In this document: positions 59,193 through 63,162 of the stretch, piece by piece
How the letters are laid out: every line of letters starts with the position of its first letter
How positions within the stretch are numbered: the first letter of the stretch is position 1
Origin: Bugulina stolonifera
Taxonomy: Eukaryota > Bryozoa > Gymnolaemata > Cheilostomatida > Bugulidae
Direction: 5' to 3'
DNA length: 64,000 bases
NCBI GenBank assembly: GCA_935421135.1
Contig: OW285195.1
Span: 9,888,391 to 9,952,390, forward strand
Notes under the pieces: model-generated
The model's input: the letters and a program-made list of their open reading frames with translations, nothing else
Databases searched by the model: none
Told to the model about the DNA's origin: nothing
Program-made: the position numbers and the translations under genes

Positions 59193-59980
59193 TGGTGAGG
59201 GCGGTGGTGGTGGCGGCGGCGACGGCGGTGGTGAGGGCGGCGGTGGCGGCGGCGGCGACGGCGGTGGCGCGGACGGGACGAGGGCGGTGGCGGGGAGGGG
59301 GGAGGAGTGGGAGGTGGGGGAGGGGGAGGGGAGGAGGGTGGGAAGGAGGAAGGGAAGGGGTCGTGGCCGGGTTCGGGGTCAAGTGTGCAAATGTTTTTTC
59401 GACCAATCAGAAGGGGGGATTTTGGGGTGACCTTGGCAAGGTCGTGTGCAAAATTTTTGTGCTCTTCTGTGATTGGTTGAAATCGGAAATACCGGCTTGT
59501 GATTGGTTGAAAACAGGGGTCAATGAGTGCGTGTCTGTCTAGAAGTGCACTGACTATACTACTATTATACCACTACTAAAATATAATTAGCCCCAATGTT
59601 AACTCAAATGAGTAAGTTCATATTAAAATACATATTAAAATAGCTAGGATGTACTAGTATAGCCAGTACAAGTGGTAATAAACTGTTTTGATACTTATTA
59701 CACTACTAGTGGTATAACTACTCATATTGAAAACAAATCTCACAACATATAAAGCTTCTAAGCTCCGGTCACACAAATTGTAGTATAGACAGATCAGATC
59801 TCTACATACTTGCTCTCATGTTGAGAATCAAAACAGTTTAATACATAAGCTTACAAAGTTTCTAAGCTCTGGTCATACCAAGGGAGTATTATATCACTAC
59901 TAAAATAGAATTAGTCCCAATGTTAACTCAAATGAGTAAATTCATACTAAAATACATATTAAAATAAGTTTACTCACCAT
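46298..59980 (-). CDS. E2 cargo gene 1: spliced 526-aa nuclear/zinc-binding-like Ser/Thr-rich protein
   Basis: Four exons on the minus strand: 59980-59978 (the ATG itself, donor gtgagtaaac), 48559-48422, 47858-47780, 47658-46298. The coding sum is 1581 nt, exactly 527 codons, and every border is GT/AG. The N-terminus is basic and NLS-like (YQRKKYIRKIKTSKKG, RRRISRKR). A Cys/His cluster follows (CFLCNKNVGHRRGVH ... ICFCYH ... CHRH), suggesting metal binding. The middle is Ser/Thr-rich with two about 70-residue tandem copies starting KSGVCSSQFPLPSHHH. The tail is YYRSAIFHLKKNGYHREVIA. E3 sits inside intron 1, enlarging it from about 670 bp to 11.4 kb. CCAAT (60108) and TATA-like cataaaag (60089-60096, minus strand) lie upstream, next to the 31-bp array. 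Family not recognised. Confidence 0.7.
48687..48813. repeat. Direct-repeat partner of 59757-59887 (duplicated unit split by E3)
   Basis: About 125 bases (taagctctggtcacac, gtagtatagacaga, ctctcatgttgagaatcaaa, aacagtttaatatataagct) match 59757-59887 with about 8 percent differences. After E3 the sequence ccactactaaaatataatta (from 59570) matches tcactactaaaatagaatta (from 59894). So two tandem copies of a roughly 324-bp unit existed, and E3 inserted in the first. Confidence 0.88.
48814..48819. repeat. Target site duplication of E3, left copy (attata)
   Basis: attata precedes the element start agtagtatagt at 48820 and is repeated at 59564-59569 after the element end. Confidence 0.93.
48820..49546. 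repeat. E3 left terminal inverted repeat (727 bp)
   Basis: It starts agtagtatagtcagtgcact and ends gtgggactataa. Long open frames inside it recur with identical translations in the right copy (58837-59563), so identity is essentially complete. It contains two CCAAT boxes near 48877-48912, the palindrome at 48940-48954 and a (CCG/CCA)n block at 49080-49330. Confidence 0.95.
48940..48954. promoter_or_regulatory. Conserved 15-bp palindrome gaccttgccaaggtc in the TIR
   Basis: The 15-mer (palindromic apart from its central base) is present at 3212-3226, 44490-44504, 48940-48954, 59429-59443 and 63441-63455, i.e. in all five TIR copies including the divergent E1. It amounts to two AAGGTC half-sites facing outward. 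It may bind a transposition, replication or host transcription factor. Confidence 0.7.
49547..49843. other. E3 spacer between TIR and repeat array
   Basis: AT-rich, non-coding as far as I can see. Near the array there is a GC-box-like ccgccca on the minus strand (about 49819-49825) and a tatttaagg-like word. A leftward promoter would have no visible gene to serve. Confidence 0.45.
49844..50550. repeat. E3 31-bp repeat array arranged as one large inverted repeat
   Basis: The left half reads cccgatgtgattccgaagct / tcccgatgcat and the right half is its reverse complement, turning over at about 50217-50224 (gatgtgtcaattcacatc). The unit is 31 bp (cacatcgggatgcatcggga + agcttcggaat), and the words CGATG/CATCG recur about every 10 bp. 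Outermost units have cct/agg variants in place of ctt/aag, symmetrically on both sides. Long open frames across the array, with a 31-residue period, are by-products. Confidence 0.93.
50601..50606 (+). promoter_or_regulatory. TATA box (with upstream CCAAT-type boxes) for the 86-aa gene
   Basis: tataaa at 50601-50606 lies about 90 bases upstream of the ATG at 50690. Two ATTGG words at 50555-50565 sit between it and the end of the array. Confidence 0.6.
50690..50950 (+). CDS. E3 86-aa charged protein, only plus-strand gene of E3
   Basis: An acidic N-terminal half (QEELFAGLTDSQMDGIIEEEE) is followed by a Lys/Arg-rich helix-prone stretch (KRKEEVDALKEARKKGK) and a Ser/Pro tail (SPARKDLSNMVDSPSSPERA). 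There is no recognisable domain. It sits where E2 has its IkappaB-like gene: array, CCAAT, TATA, then ORF. This position suggests an early or regulatory gene transcribed away from the virion genes. Plus-strand AATAAA words follow near 51020. Real expression is likely from the promoter layout, but unproven. Confidence 0.55.
   Translation: MDTDNIVQNQEELFAGLTDSQMDGIIEEEECSQKRKEEVDALKEARKKGKIIGVGSPARKDLSNMVDSPSSPERASDRGETTTTHG
50951..51180. terminator. Convergent 3' ends with AATAAA signals and A/T homopolymers
   Basis: The region lies between the 3' end of the 86-aa gene and the stop of the protease gene. Plus-strand aataaa occurs near 51025 and minus-strand AATAAA at 51003-50998, serving opposite transcripts. 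An A-run at 51066-51077 and a T-run at 51110-51132 may be hairpin-forming. Confidence 0.5.
51181..51708 (-). CDS. Adenain-like virion maturation protease
   Basis: 175 residues. His52 (GEHWISVF), Asp67 (YFDSYGLPP), Gln98 (ECLQEE) and Cys105 (NVCGDYC) form the adenovirus-protease/Ulp1-type active site. The E1 copy at 2095-2625 has the same residues at identical positions. In related elements the enzyme processes capsid and core precursors during assembly. The gene lies 8 bases downstream of the capsid stop, last in the virion gene block. Confidence 0.9.
   Translation of the reverse strand: MDTFSISNILSDDKLSSTSFRGVMPRDHFLDSFSPSGSFVFNTQTSEKSGEHWISVFSNGKEIEYFDSYGLPPSIYPDVGKMLQQWGIPIVWNGECLQEESTNVCGDYCILFCLLRARGWSMEGIITRLSRVEGRVRDHSIRALFQRLYYNKRNNTFPLTTHVNNIMLFSPFHFD
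51717..53063 (-). CDS. Major capsid protein (F54H12.2-like, double jelly-roll family)
   Basis: 448 residues, starting MSVTHRAISLSKVSEDSPDT. Recognised by the family blocks SFDLFATPPTHTSVLRGEW, LYTDLSRSYLHTTVKVSKAD, HSLFSSATVQLAGQDVE, NRVFVGLVNHTAKSGTY and a C-terminal FDISGDLCDDNFHLLSNGSL. Proteins of this family, often annotated F54H12.2-like in invertebrate genomes, are the presumed hexon-type shell proteins of Polinton/adintovirus-like elements. The frame is intact, in contrast to E1. A TATA-like aaatatataatcc lies at about 53147-53159 on the minus strand, about 85-95 bases upstream. Confidence 0.88.
   Translation of the reverse strand: MSVTHRAISLSKVSEDSPDTVDSSFDLFATPPTHTSVLRGEWVPLAPVTDSPDGTIEFNIPPADELYTDLSRSYLHTTVKVSKADGSVLPAEEQLKVVPGDNFMHSLFSSATVQLAGQDVEYEPNYGHRAYVENLLNYGKDAKSTYMKVGSGWMEDEGTGEDYDGIPPEVVEKRKKLIATSKEMSFYGRPRLSMFSQGRLIPPGVRSRLTLQRAIPQMALLAETDNPAGGAKISITKTELWIRRVQANPALQKAQMDVWVVQQESIKLPIDRIKTHFHVIPAGHQSVRVNFDQAGQKPNRVFVGLVNHTAKSGTYKQNPFKFGHNNLSSLELLIDGTPVTRRYEPNFASGKFAREFMNLFTVTNTSDADTGNEISPSKYKSCAALYAFDISGDLCDDNFHLLSNGSLSINLAFANQTQNTLGLFVYEEKDDIIYLNANHEVSMVAGMM
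53169..53579 (-). CDS. pX-like small basic virion protein
   Basis: 136 residues from MAPRIVPYFP. The ATG at 53579 is one base after the penton stop and aligns with the E1 start; an ATG five codons earlier (53594) overlaps the penton gene and is less likely. The N-terminal part (DESGEMYEDYYANQVGEGMS) is acidic. The middle has SLFSGLARGVLPMLKNGAK and KTIGKKLLTTGASVLGDVIK, a hydrophobic plus lysine-rich segment. The C-terminus is KKKRKGRK. The predicted role, DNA-binding core or cement protein, rests on comparison with adenovirus pX-like proteins of adintoviruses. Confidence 0.7.
   Translation of the reverse strand: MAPRIVPYFPDESGEMYEDYYANQVGEGMSVYRGKPIMTGNGIGSLFSGLARGVLPMLKNGAKTIGKKLLTTGASVLGDVIKGENFKSSAAKRFREAGGDLLGDVEDELREPPAKRARVSQKSTKKKRKGRKTVFD
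53581..54327 (-). CDS. Penton/minor capsid-like protein
   Basis: 248 residues. The N-terminus FNVTLTSNVRIGG is followed by FITKLAKTLKLHSSQWEVGL and DIQYPASWRN, a typical start of the conserved single jelly-roll candidate in these elements. The C-terminal part has LYVYSSVVSPRHVGDSLVPL and DLIEVDIRRDDGERVSFRSG. The E1 remnant at 2-214 matches its last 70 residues. The gene lies directly upstream of the pX-like gene. Assignment as penton follows its family context in Polintons/adintoviruses; no structure can be checked here. Confidence 0.75.
   Translation of the reverse strand: MAFNVTLTSNVRIGGSDTNTNAHFITKLAKTLKLHSSQWEVGLLDIQYPASWRNVEDGYVVVTNTKDGVKRKCEIRSGRYASMGELLSEINRILINYDLEKVVSFYYDSLRNETFLMLREQEHSVMMSRDVAWVLGFEPDVEYAAEINRSQNPPDINAGFTSLYVYSSVVSPRHVGDSLVPLLRTVPITESERNSTVFFEFSNVQYSPVSNTSTDLIEVDIRRDDGERVSFRSGKVVLTVRFRPRGEK
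54382..55452 (-). CDS. Retroviral-type integrase with C-terminal chromodomain
   Basis: 356 residues. The rve-type catalytic core shows QADLVDV (Asp77), IQTDKGKEF (Asp137) and LVERFNRTLRG (Glu172), the D,D,E triad with 34 residues between the last two. I see no N-terminal HHCC zinc motif. Residues about 314-356 (FRVEKVIRKRRRRGKEESFV ... WSGYPSSFNSWID) form a chromodomain-like module. In chromointegrases this module steers insertion to marked chromatin. The protein should insert the element at 6-bp staggered cuts, matching the duplications seen. Its start overlaps the preceding gene by 13 bases. Confidence 0.93.
   Translation of the reverse strand: MDDIDEGLRDIYFSPPQPPSFGGKRKLVLASPPGINENDVEKWLRSQDAYTLHRPIRMKFTRRKTFVSGIGEQLQADLVDVRAHKDSNDGVTFLLTCIDAFSRKAWVFPLHSKSGLEVSNALISLFENESFRQIQTDKGKEFLNRRVSEVLKKYGVSHFTSENEIIKAALVERFNRTLRGKIHRLLTYRGDGRYLEDVEDLVQGYNNSFNRSIGMKPIEVDYDNQEEVWVRLNEFSPKRWLKKTRVKYSPGDHVRISMARSSFERGFTPNWSTEIFTIKAVKAHTSPPVYTLEDLNKEGVDGTFYAQELQHVNLPEIFRVEKVIRKRRRRGKEESFVKWSGYPSSFNSWIDSSQFV
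55440..56024 (-). CDS. 194-aa charged accessory protein (KYLLMDKHTYE type)
   Basis: The N-terminus MDEGEMSLKFSKKYLLMDKH contains the K-[YF]-[VL]-L-x-[DP]-x-x-x-[YF] type signature seen near integrase genes in Polinton-like elements. The centre is helical and possibly coiled-coil (SQLEQHAHKMNKFLKELERS), and the C-terminal 80 residues are Arg/Ser/Pro-rich and very basic. It overlaps the integrase start by 13 bases and the 132-aa gene's end by 14. Its biochemical role is unknown; a virion or DNA-associated role is possible. Confidence 0.6.
   Translation of the reverse strand: MDEGEMSLKFSKKYLLMDKHTYESMNSRNNKKEGEHLPSLSTNGDLLLAEKSRKDVISNLKNSDTDIYSQLEQHAHKMNKFLKELERSRHPQQELYNTLEGINTRFNEMHTWRQREEEAQERGREKKRDDEKRRSGSRSPLPHPYRRETKPERSEAGARWSGKGENRSPIKTRSRRKLPKTPLASNSKTERWMI
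56011..56409 (-). CDS. 132-aa conserved virion-associated protein candidate
   Basis: A basic N-terminus is followed by a helical middle (ALVECARNVLLGNVHLTTAQ, LNSLRRHRRAIEDL). It ends in a Gly/Leu-rich hydrophobic tail, QRGGFLGLLLKPLASLLGGV. The block NVLLGNV..LT..Q...L followed by the K-[KL]-L-[IL]-[LQ]-[QR]-x-G-G-F-L tail is a familiar conserved small protein of Polinton-like elements. The hydrophobic tail may interact with membranes. It overlaps the 194-aa gene by 14 bases and follows the ATPase stop by 32 bases. Confidence 0.62.
   Translation of the reverse strand: MDSKRAHPSSSMRYINSPEYSPRLRRNALSIYALTKASATIRDSTIAEANKDLILALVECARNVLLGNVHLTTAQLNSLRRHRRAIEDLTNSRTSVRQKKLILQRGGFLGLLLKPLASLLGGVLGGLGGGRR
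56442..57101 (-). CDS. FtsK/HerA-type (A32-like) genome packaging ATPase
   Basis: 219 residues. Walker A GPTGSGKT at residues 21-28, Walker B RWLIIDDLM with Asp92-Asp93, and a sensor-like SVFFLLQNLFP with Gln124. The layout fits the A32-like packaging ATPases of Polintons and nucleocytoplasmic viruses, which pump DNA into preformed capsids. Its presence with capsid, penton and protease genes argues for real particle formation. The first 98 bases overlap, in another frame, the end of the membrane protein gene upstream. Confidence 0.92.
   Translation of the reverse strand: MRPHQEIDLRLQSPFTALVCGPTGSGKTELLFSLIRRVDEIASPTPVEIIYCYGVWQRRFEDYKDKVRFHSGLIDVEMDIERDGKNRWLIIDDLMGEVGGKETTNAIFTKFSHHLNISVFFLLQNLFPKDNRTVSINSQYFFLFKNPRDGMSVTNLAKQAFPQSTRAVQEAFSDATRKPHSFLFLNLRQETPEWARLIGNFASEHSPMTVYIPNTLEYK
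57004..57411 (-). CDS. 135-aa single-pass membrane protein overlapping the ATPase gene
   Basis: An acidic N-terminal domain of about 40 residues is followed by a basic stop-transfer patch (RSNKRKKF), one clear transmembrane segment FTFYIIIILFILSCSSL (about residues 46-62), and a Ser/Asn-rich C-terminal domain. The last 32 codons lie inside the ATPase reading frame, so this stretch is read in two frames if both proteins are made full length. No family is recognised. Short membrane proteins are common in membrane-associated DNA viruses, but that is context only. Confidence 0.5.
   Translation of the reverse strand: MSKQEVVCRNENYEDVADGLLDEVVAISAEEGRERIGERSNKRKKFTFYIIIILFILSCSSLSPSVYTYLSDREPPNGKDKGVLKQGHFLKTNTTLLATQLDQHASTPRNRSSLAESLHSSSLWSNREWKNGTTI
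57452..58780 (-). CDS. 442-aa protein with duplicated segment and C-terminal coiled coil; unknown function
   Basis: The N-terminal domain (about 1-215) is hydrophobic-helical (RYVLLKEVLPKSVWDYMIKS). There follow two copies of a roughly 40-60-residue segment (GELDPSKNGLEVIRSPSPGD, GELDSSKNGLEEIRSPSPGE) at about 219-310, then a long charged coiled coil (about 310-395, QQRIDARKERRTNRIAFLEK) and an acidic tail. It is not a DNA polymerase and lacks Walker motifs. The position is first after the right TIR. A TATA-like ctataaaagata overlaps the TIR edge (about 58831-58842), about 55 bases upstream of the ATG. It could be an early or scaffold protein. Confidence 0.6.
   Translation of the reverse strand: MSFLTKGAAGRYVLLKEVLPKSVWDYMIKSNIEEANSPWMWYWVDRLAHNSLVVELAIYFRTLSLSMNIPFKIGEEKLRKMALCYEDLTGARSRFSSMVETKNASVSSPLLLLRNAELSTWCRVEVEKIIEDRNWDETGVGAEATFNTHFLLYLDNEPGGEGSKNELYHRVLNILKDGARRCRFEDGKEKSRAKRSYNEESIPGLILSRGNTLYAGRLFGELDPSKNGLEVIRSPSPGDARLEVRETSTGETNQVMIEEVEMCDIGELDSSKNGLEEIRSPSPGEARVEVRETSTGENKQIMIEERTHVETKEEVEMCDKREQEIRKIEQELALKKVELAGALGWKEALEMQQRIDARKERRTNRIAFLEKKLTEERMEKERLMMEIERLQKEEEEEKMDSVSIIDHIIPHLANKLDDNDAKAEGEDSKLPQWVPTGESNDE
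58837..59563. repeat. E3 right terminal inverted repeat (727 bp)
   Basis: Reverse complement of 48820-49546. It ends gcactgactatactact at 59563 and is followed by attata. Its inner edge supplies the TATA-like ctataaaa upstream of the 442-aa gene. Confidence 0.95.
59564..59569. repeat. Target site duplication of E3, right copy (attata)
   Basis: Matches 48814-48819. The paralogous unoccupied site at 59888-59893 also reads attata, in gagtattatatcactac. Confidence 0.93.
59570..59977. other. Rest of E2 cargo gene 1 intron 1, with the second tandem unit
   Basis: Non-coding. Contains the complete second copy of the roughly 324-bp unit that E3 split in its first copy, then the donor gtgagtaaac of the tiny first coding exon (minus strand). 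Confidence 0.8.
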
Positions 59981-60088
59981 ATTAATTGTTGAGTGATGTT
60001 TATTCAGAGAAATTAGTAAATATCCACAGAGTTGCAAGTCTTTACTAGGTGGTTGAGTGGTAATGATAAAAATCCTCTCTCACGCTTG

Positions 60089-60112
60089 CTTTTATGGAAA
60101 TCTCTGTCCAAT
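60089..60112 (-). promoter_or_regulatory. Leftward promoter of E2 cargo gene 1
   Basis: Minus-strand cataaaag (60096-60089) with a CCAAT-type box 12 bases further upstream (60108-60112, ccaat on the plus strand), about 110 bases before the ATG. It abuts the left end of the 31-bp array. Confidence 0.5.
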
Positions 60113-60150
60113 CAGAAGTGATTTGCCTTTTTTTAGTCTGATTTATTGCA

Positions 60151-60982
60151 TCCCGATGTGATTCGATGTAACCCGATGTAACCCGATGTAACCCGATGTA
60201 ACCCGATGTAACCCGATGTAACCCGATGTGTTTTCGACCTCCCCCGATGTGTTTTCGACCTCCCCCGATGTGATTCGATGTGTCTCGATGTGTTTTCGAC
60301 CTCCCCCGATGTGATTCGATGTGTCCCGATGTGTTTTCGACCTTCCCCGATGTGACCCGATGTAACCCGATGTAACCCGATGTAACCCGATGTGTTTTTT
60401 ACGTCCCCCGATGTGTTTTCGACCTCCCCCGATGTGATTCGATGTGTCTCGATGTGTTTTTGACCTTCCCCGATGTAACCCGATGTGTTTTTGACCTCCC
60501 CCGATGTGATTCGATGTGTCCCGATGTGTTTTCGACCTCCCCCGATGTGATTCGATGTGTTTTCGACCTCCCCCGATGTGATTCGATGTGTTTTCGACCT
60601 CCCCCGATGTGATTCGATGTGTTTTCGACCTCCCCCGATGTGTTTTCGACCTCCCCCGATGTGATTCGATGTGTTTTCGACCTCCCCCGATGTGATTCGA
60701 TGTGTTTTCGACCTCCCCCGATGTGTTTTCGACCTCCCCCGATGTGATTCGATGTGTTTTCGACCTCCCCCGATGTGATTCGATGTGTCCCGATGTGTTT
60801 TCGACCTCCCCCGATGTGATTCGATGTGTCCCGATGTGTCTTCGACCTCCCCCGATGTGATTCGATGTGTCCCAATGTGTTTTCGACCTCCCCCGATGTG
60901 TTTTCGACCTTTCCCGATGTGTTTCGATGTTTCCCTATGTGTTTTCGATCTTTCCCGATGTGATTCGATGCACTCTGATGTG
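60151..60982. repeat. E2 31-bp repeat array between divergent promoters
   Basis: About 27 units; the core unit is cccccgatgtgattcgatgt + gttttcgacct (31 bp), with 10-11-bp subunits built on CGATGTG. Variants have runs of cccgatgtaa (10-bp steps) near 60170-60225 and 60355-60390. It shares the 13-mer cccgatgtgattc with the E3 array. CCAAT/TATA promoters lie on both sides, reading outward. Open frames in it are compositional. Confidence 0.92.
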
Positions 60983-61014
60983 TTTCCAATGCACTCCAAT
61001 GTATATGCTGTTAG

Positions 61015-61054
61015 CCAATCAGCTTTATTTGTATCTTTTTATTCACTATATAAA
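61015..61054 (+). promoter_or_regulatory. Rightward promoter of the IkappaB-like gene
   Basis: ccaat at 61015-61019 and tatataaa at 61047-61054, about 90 bases before the ATG at 61141. The layout is the same as for the 86-aa gene of E3. Confidence 0.65.
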
Positions 61055-61140
61055 GAGAGGTGGAAACAGTAGTTTAGTTAACTCTTTCTAGCTCCAGTCT
61101 GTTCTTAATAGAAATTAAAGAAGGTTAGCACACAAATAGC

Positions 61141-62584
61141 ATGGAAAGTGGATATGGATCAAGCGAGTATAGCAACAAGCTAATGACTCCTATAAACCAA
61201 GAGCTGATGAAGGTAACAGTGGAAAGATGTACAGAACAAAGCAAGTATGAGAATAAAGACTTATTTGAGGGGGTGTCTGAGCTCTTTCTCCAAAAAAGCT
61301 TACCTCTAGACTGGCAGAAATGGGATCCTTTAACCGATATTCGTAATAAGCTTAGCACACAGTTACTAGAAGAAATTCGTTCTATCTTTTGGGAGCAAGA
61401 TGGAAAGGATGAAGAGTTGTAAGTTATACATACTTCCAACTATTTTTTTTTTTTGTTTAGTATTGTCTTTTATGATCAAAATAAAATATGATAGACAAAT
61501 TTCCCATATAACTACCTCTCAACTATGTGAAAAACAAATATCATGCTAAATGATGTAGTGAGGTACTAGAAGCAGCCCGAGATAGAGATGAGAGAGCCGT
61601 TGCACTCGCGGTATTTGTTGCGAGGAGTCACAAACAACTGAATACAAAGAATGCGAATCGGCAGACGTTACTTCACCTAACTGTACAGTCTTATTGTTCG
61701 GATTCACTAATTCGCCTCATCATCACAAGGGGAGCGGATGGAGCAATAGCCGATGCTTGGGGTTAGTGTTTTATAGCACCAATGTTTGCATGCATTGCTT
61801 GTTAAAAAATAAAGTGTTGCAAAACTTGTAACAATTCGGTACTTATCTATATTGCTAATGTTTATTTGGAAGGTGACACCCCCCTTCACATTGCTGCACG
61901 TCTGGGTAGAGCTAAGGTTATTCATGCTCTAACCACAAGTTTGACCAGAGCAGAAGTAAAGCATCCATACTTCAGAGTTCCTTACAAATAACTTCCCCAA
62001 GACAATGTACAGAGCTACAATCATGATGGAAGGAGTGTAGTCCACCTCATTGTTGAAACAGCGCATAGCAGCAAGCATAGAGAGGCACTAAAGGTACTAA
62101 AAAAAAATACTCGGGCTGACTTAGATATGAGGGTAAGTGAATACATTACAGTGGAATAAAAGTAGAGTAGATCGAATTGATAAGTTAGATGGGGAGTTTA
62201 ATTCTATTCTTCTGTTTGATATTATAGCGAATGGGAGATGGATACGCCCCATCTCACATTGCCATAGAGAATGAAGACTACGAATGTCTACATACATGTC
62301 TAAGATTGGGAGCTGATTCTGAAGTTCGTAACTACAAAAGTGAAACCCCTCAACAACTAGCTCACCTCTACAAATCAGCAGATATGGTAAGGGACCAACA
62401 ACATAAAGAAGTATAGGTTTCTTGCTTTGCCCACCTTGAGTGATATTCGTCTGAGTAAAAAACTAAAATCATCTTGTAGGTAAGACTGTGTCAAGAGTTT
62501 GGAGCTGGAGCATATCAATTAGAGTATGCTGAGACCGAAGTCGTAAACATTATAGCTCCTACGACTTCTGATGAAGATGAGTAA
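61141..62584 (+). CDS. E2 cargo gene 2: spliced IkappaB-like ankyrin-repeat protein, with one in-frame stop
   Basis: Five exons: 61141-61418, 61559-61761, 61873-62132, 62228-62386, 62480-62584. All have GT/AG borders; the sum is 1005 nt, exactly 335 codons. The N-terminus MESGYGSSEYS resembles the IkappaB phosphodegron (D/E-S-G-x-x-S). Ankyrin repeats follow: TLLHLTVQ...SLIRLIITRGAD; DTPLHIAARLGRAKVIHAL with a long post-repeat insertion; SVVHLIVETAHS; and APSHIAIENEDYECLHTCLR. The tail is acidic (TTSDEDE). This order resembles IkappaB/Cactus proteins, which hold NF-kappaB in the cytoplasm. A TAA at 61989-61991 in exon 3 breaks the otherwise consistent frame, so the copy may be inactive or truncated. 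A generic ankyrin protein remains possible. Confidence 0.7.
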
Positions 62585-62600
62585 TAAGTACCTAAACTCC

Positions 62601-63131
62601 TCTTTTATTTATTCTATTGCTACTATTGTGAAAAGTTTATTTAATATATTACATAATGCTGACTTAACACATGCACACAACCTTTTATTTATTCTATTGC
62701 TACTATTGTGAAAAGTTTATCTAATGTATAATATACACTGTCTTAACACATGCACACAGACTTTCTTGCTAATAATAGATATGACATACTCTTTTAAATA
62801 TGTGTCTTTTATTCTTTCAATTGTGTTTTAACACAGGCGAAGCGCGGCCGAATTCGCTCGTTTAGATCACAAGCTTTTCGAGTGGAGGGCTCGGGAGAAG
62901 CGGCGGGCCGCTGCCTAGTCGCTTGGCCCGGTGGATACGGGGCACCGGCGTCGCCTCCATGTGTACGGTCGGCGCCGCACGCAACGTGGGCGGACGCGGC
63001 TTGACCGCCTCAAACGATCGGTCGTTCGGGTGAGTGGGGGTTGCGGGGGGGAGGGTGGGCGGCGGCGGAGGAGGGGTGGCGGTGATGACGGTGATGGCGG
63101 CGGCGGCGGTGGCGGCGGCGGCGGCGGCAGT

Positions 63132-63162
<31 letters not shown>

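Larger units (their letters stand above)
48820..59563. mobile_element. E3: complete 10.7-kb Polinton/adintovirus-like element nested in E2
   Basis: 727-bp terminal inverted repeats, which look identical, and a 6-bp target duplication (attata) delimit the element. Minus-strand gene order from the right: 442-aa protein, membrane protein, packaging ATPase, 132-aa protein, 194-aa protein, integrase, penton-like, pX-like, major capsid, protease. One small gene (86 aa) runs on the plus strand beside a 31-bp repeat array. Genes are intronless, short-spaced or overlapping, as in viruses. No protein-primed DNA polymerase B is present, although canonical Polintons carry one. All frames are intact, consistent with recent insertion. 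Confidence 0.93.

Noticed and set aside
60133..61091. 288- and 196-residue His/Arg/Ser-rich frames across the E2 array
   Set aside because: Same cause: a 31-bp repeat without stops, lying between promoters rather than downstream of one.
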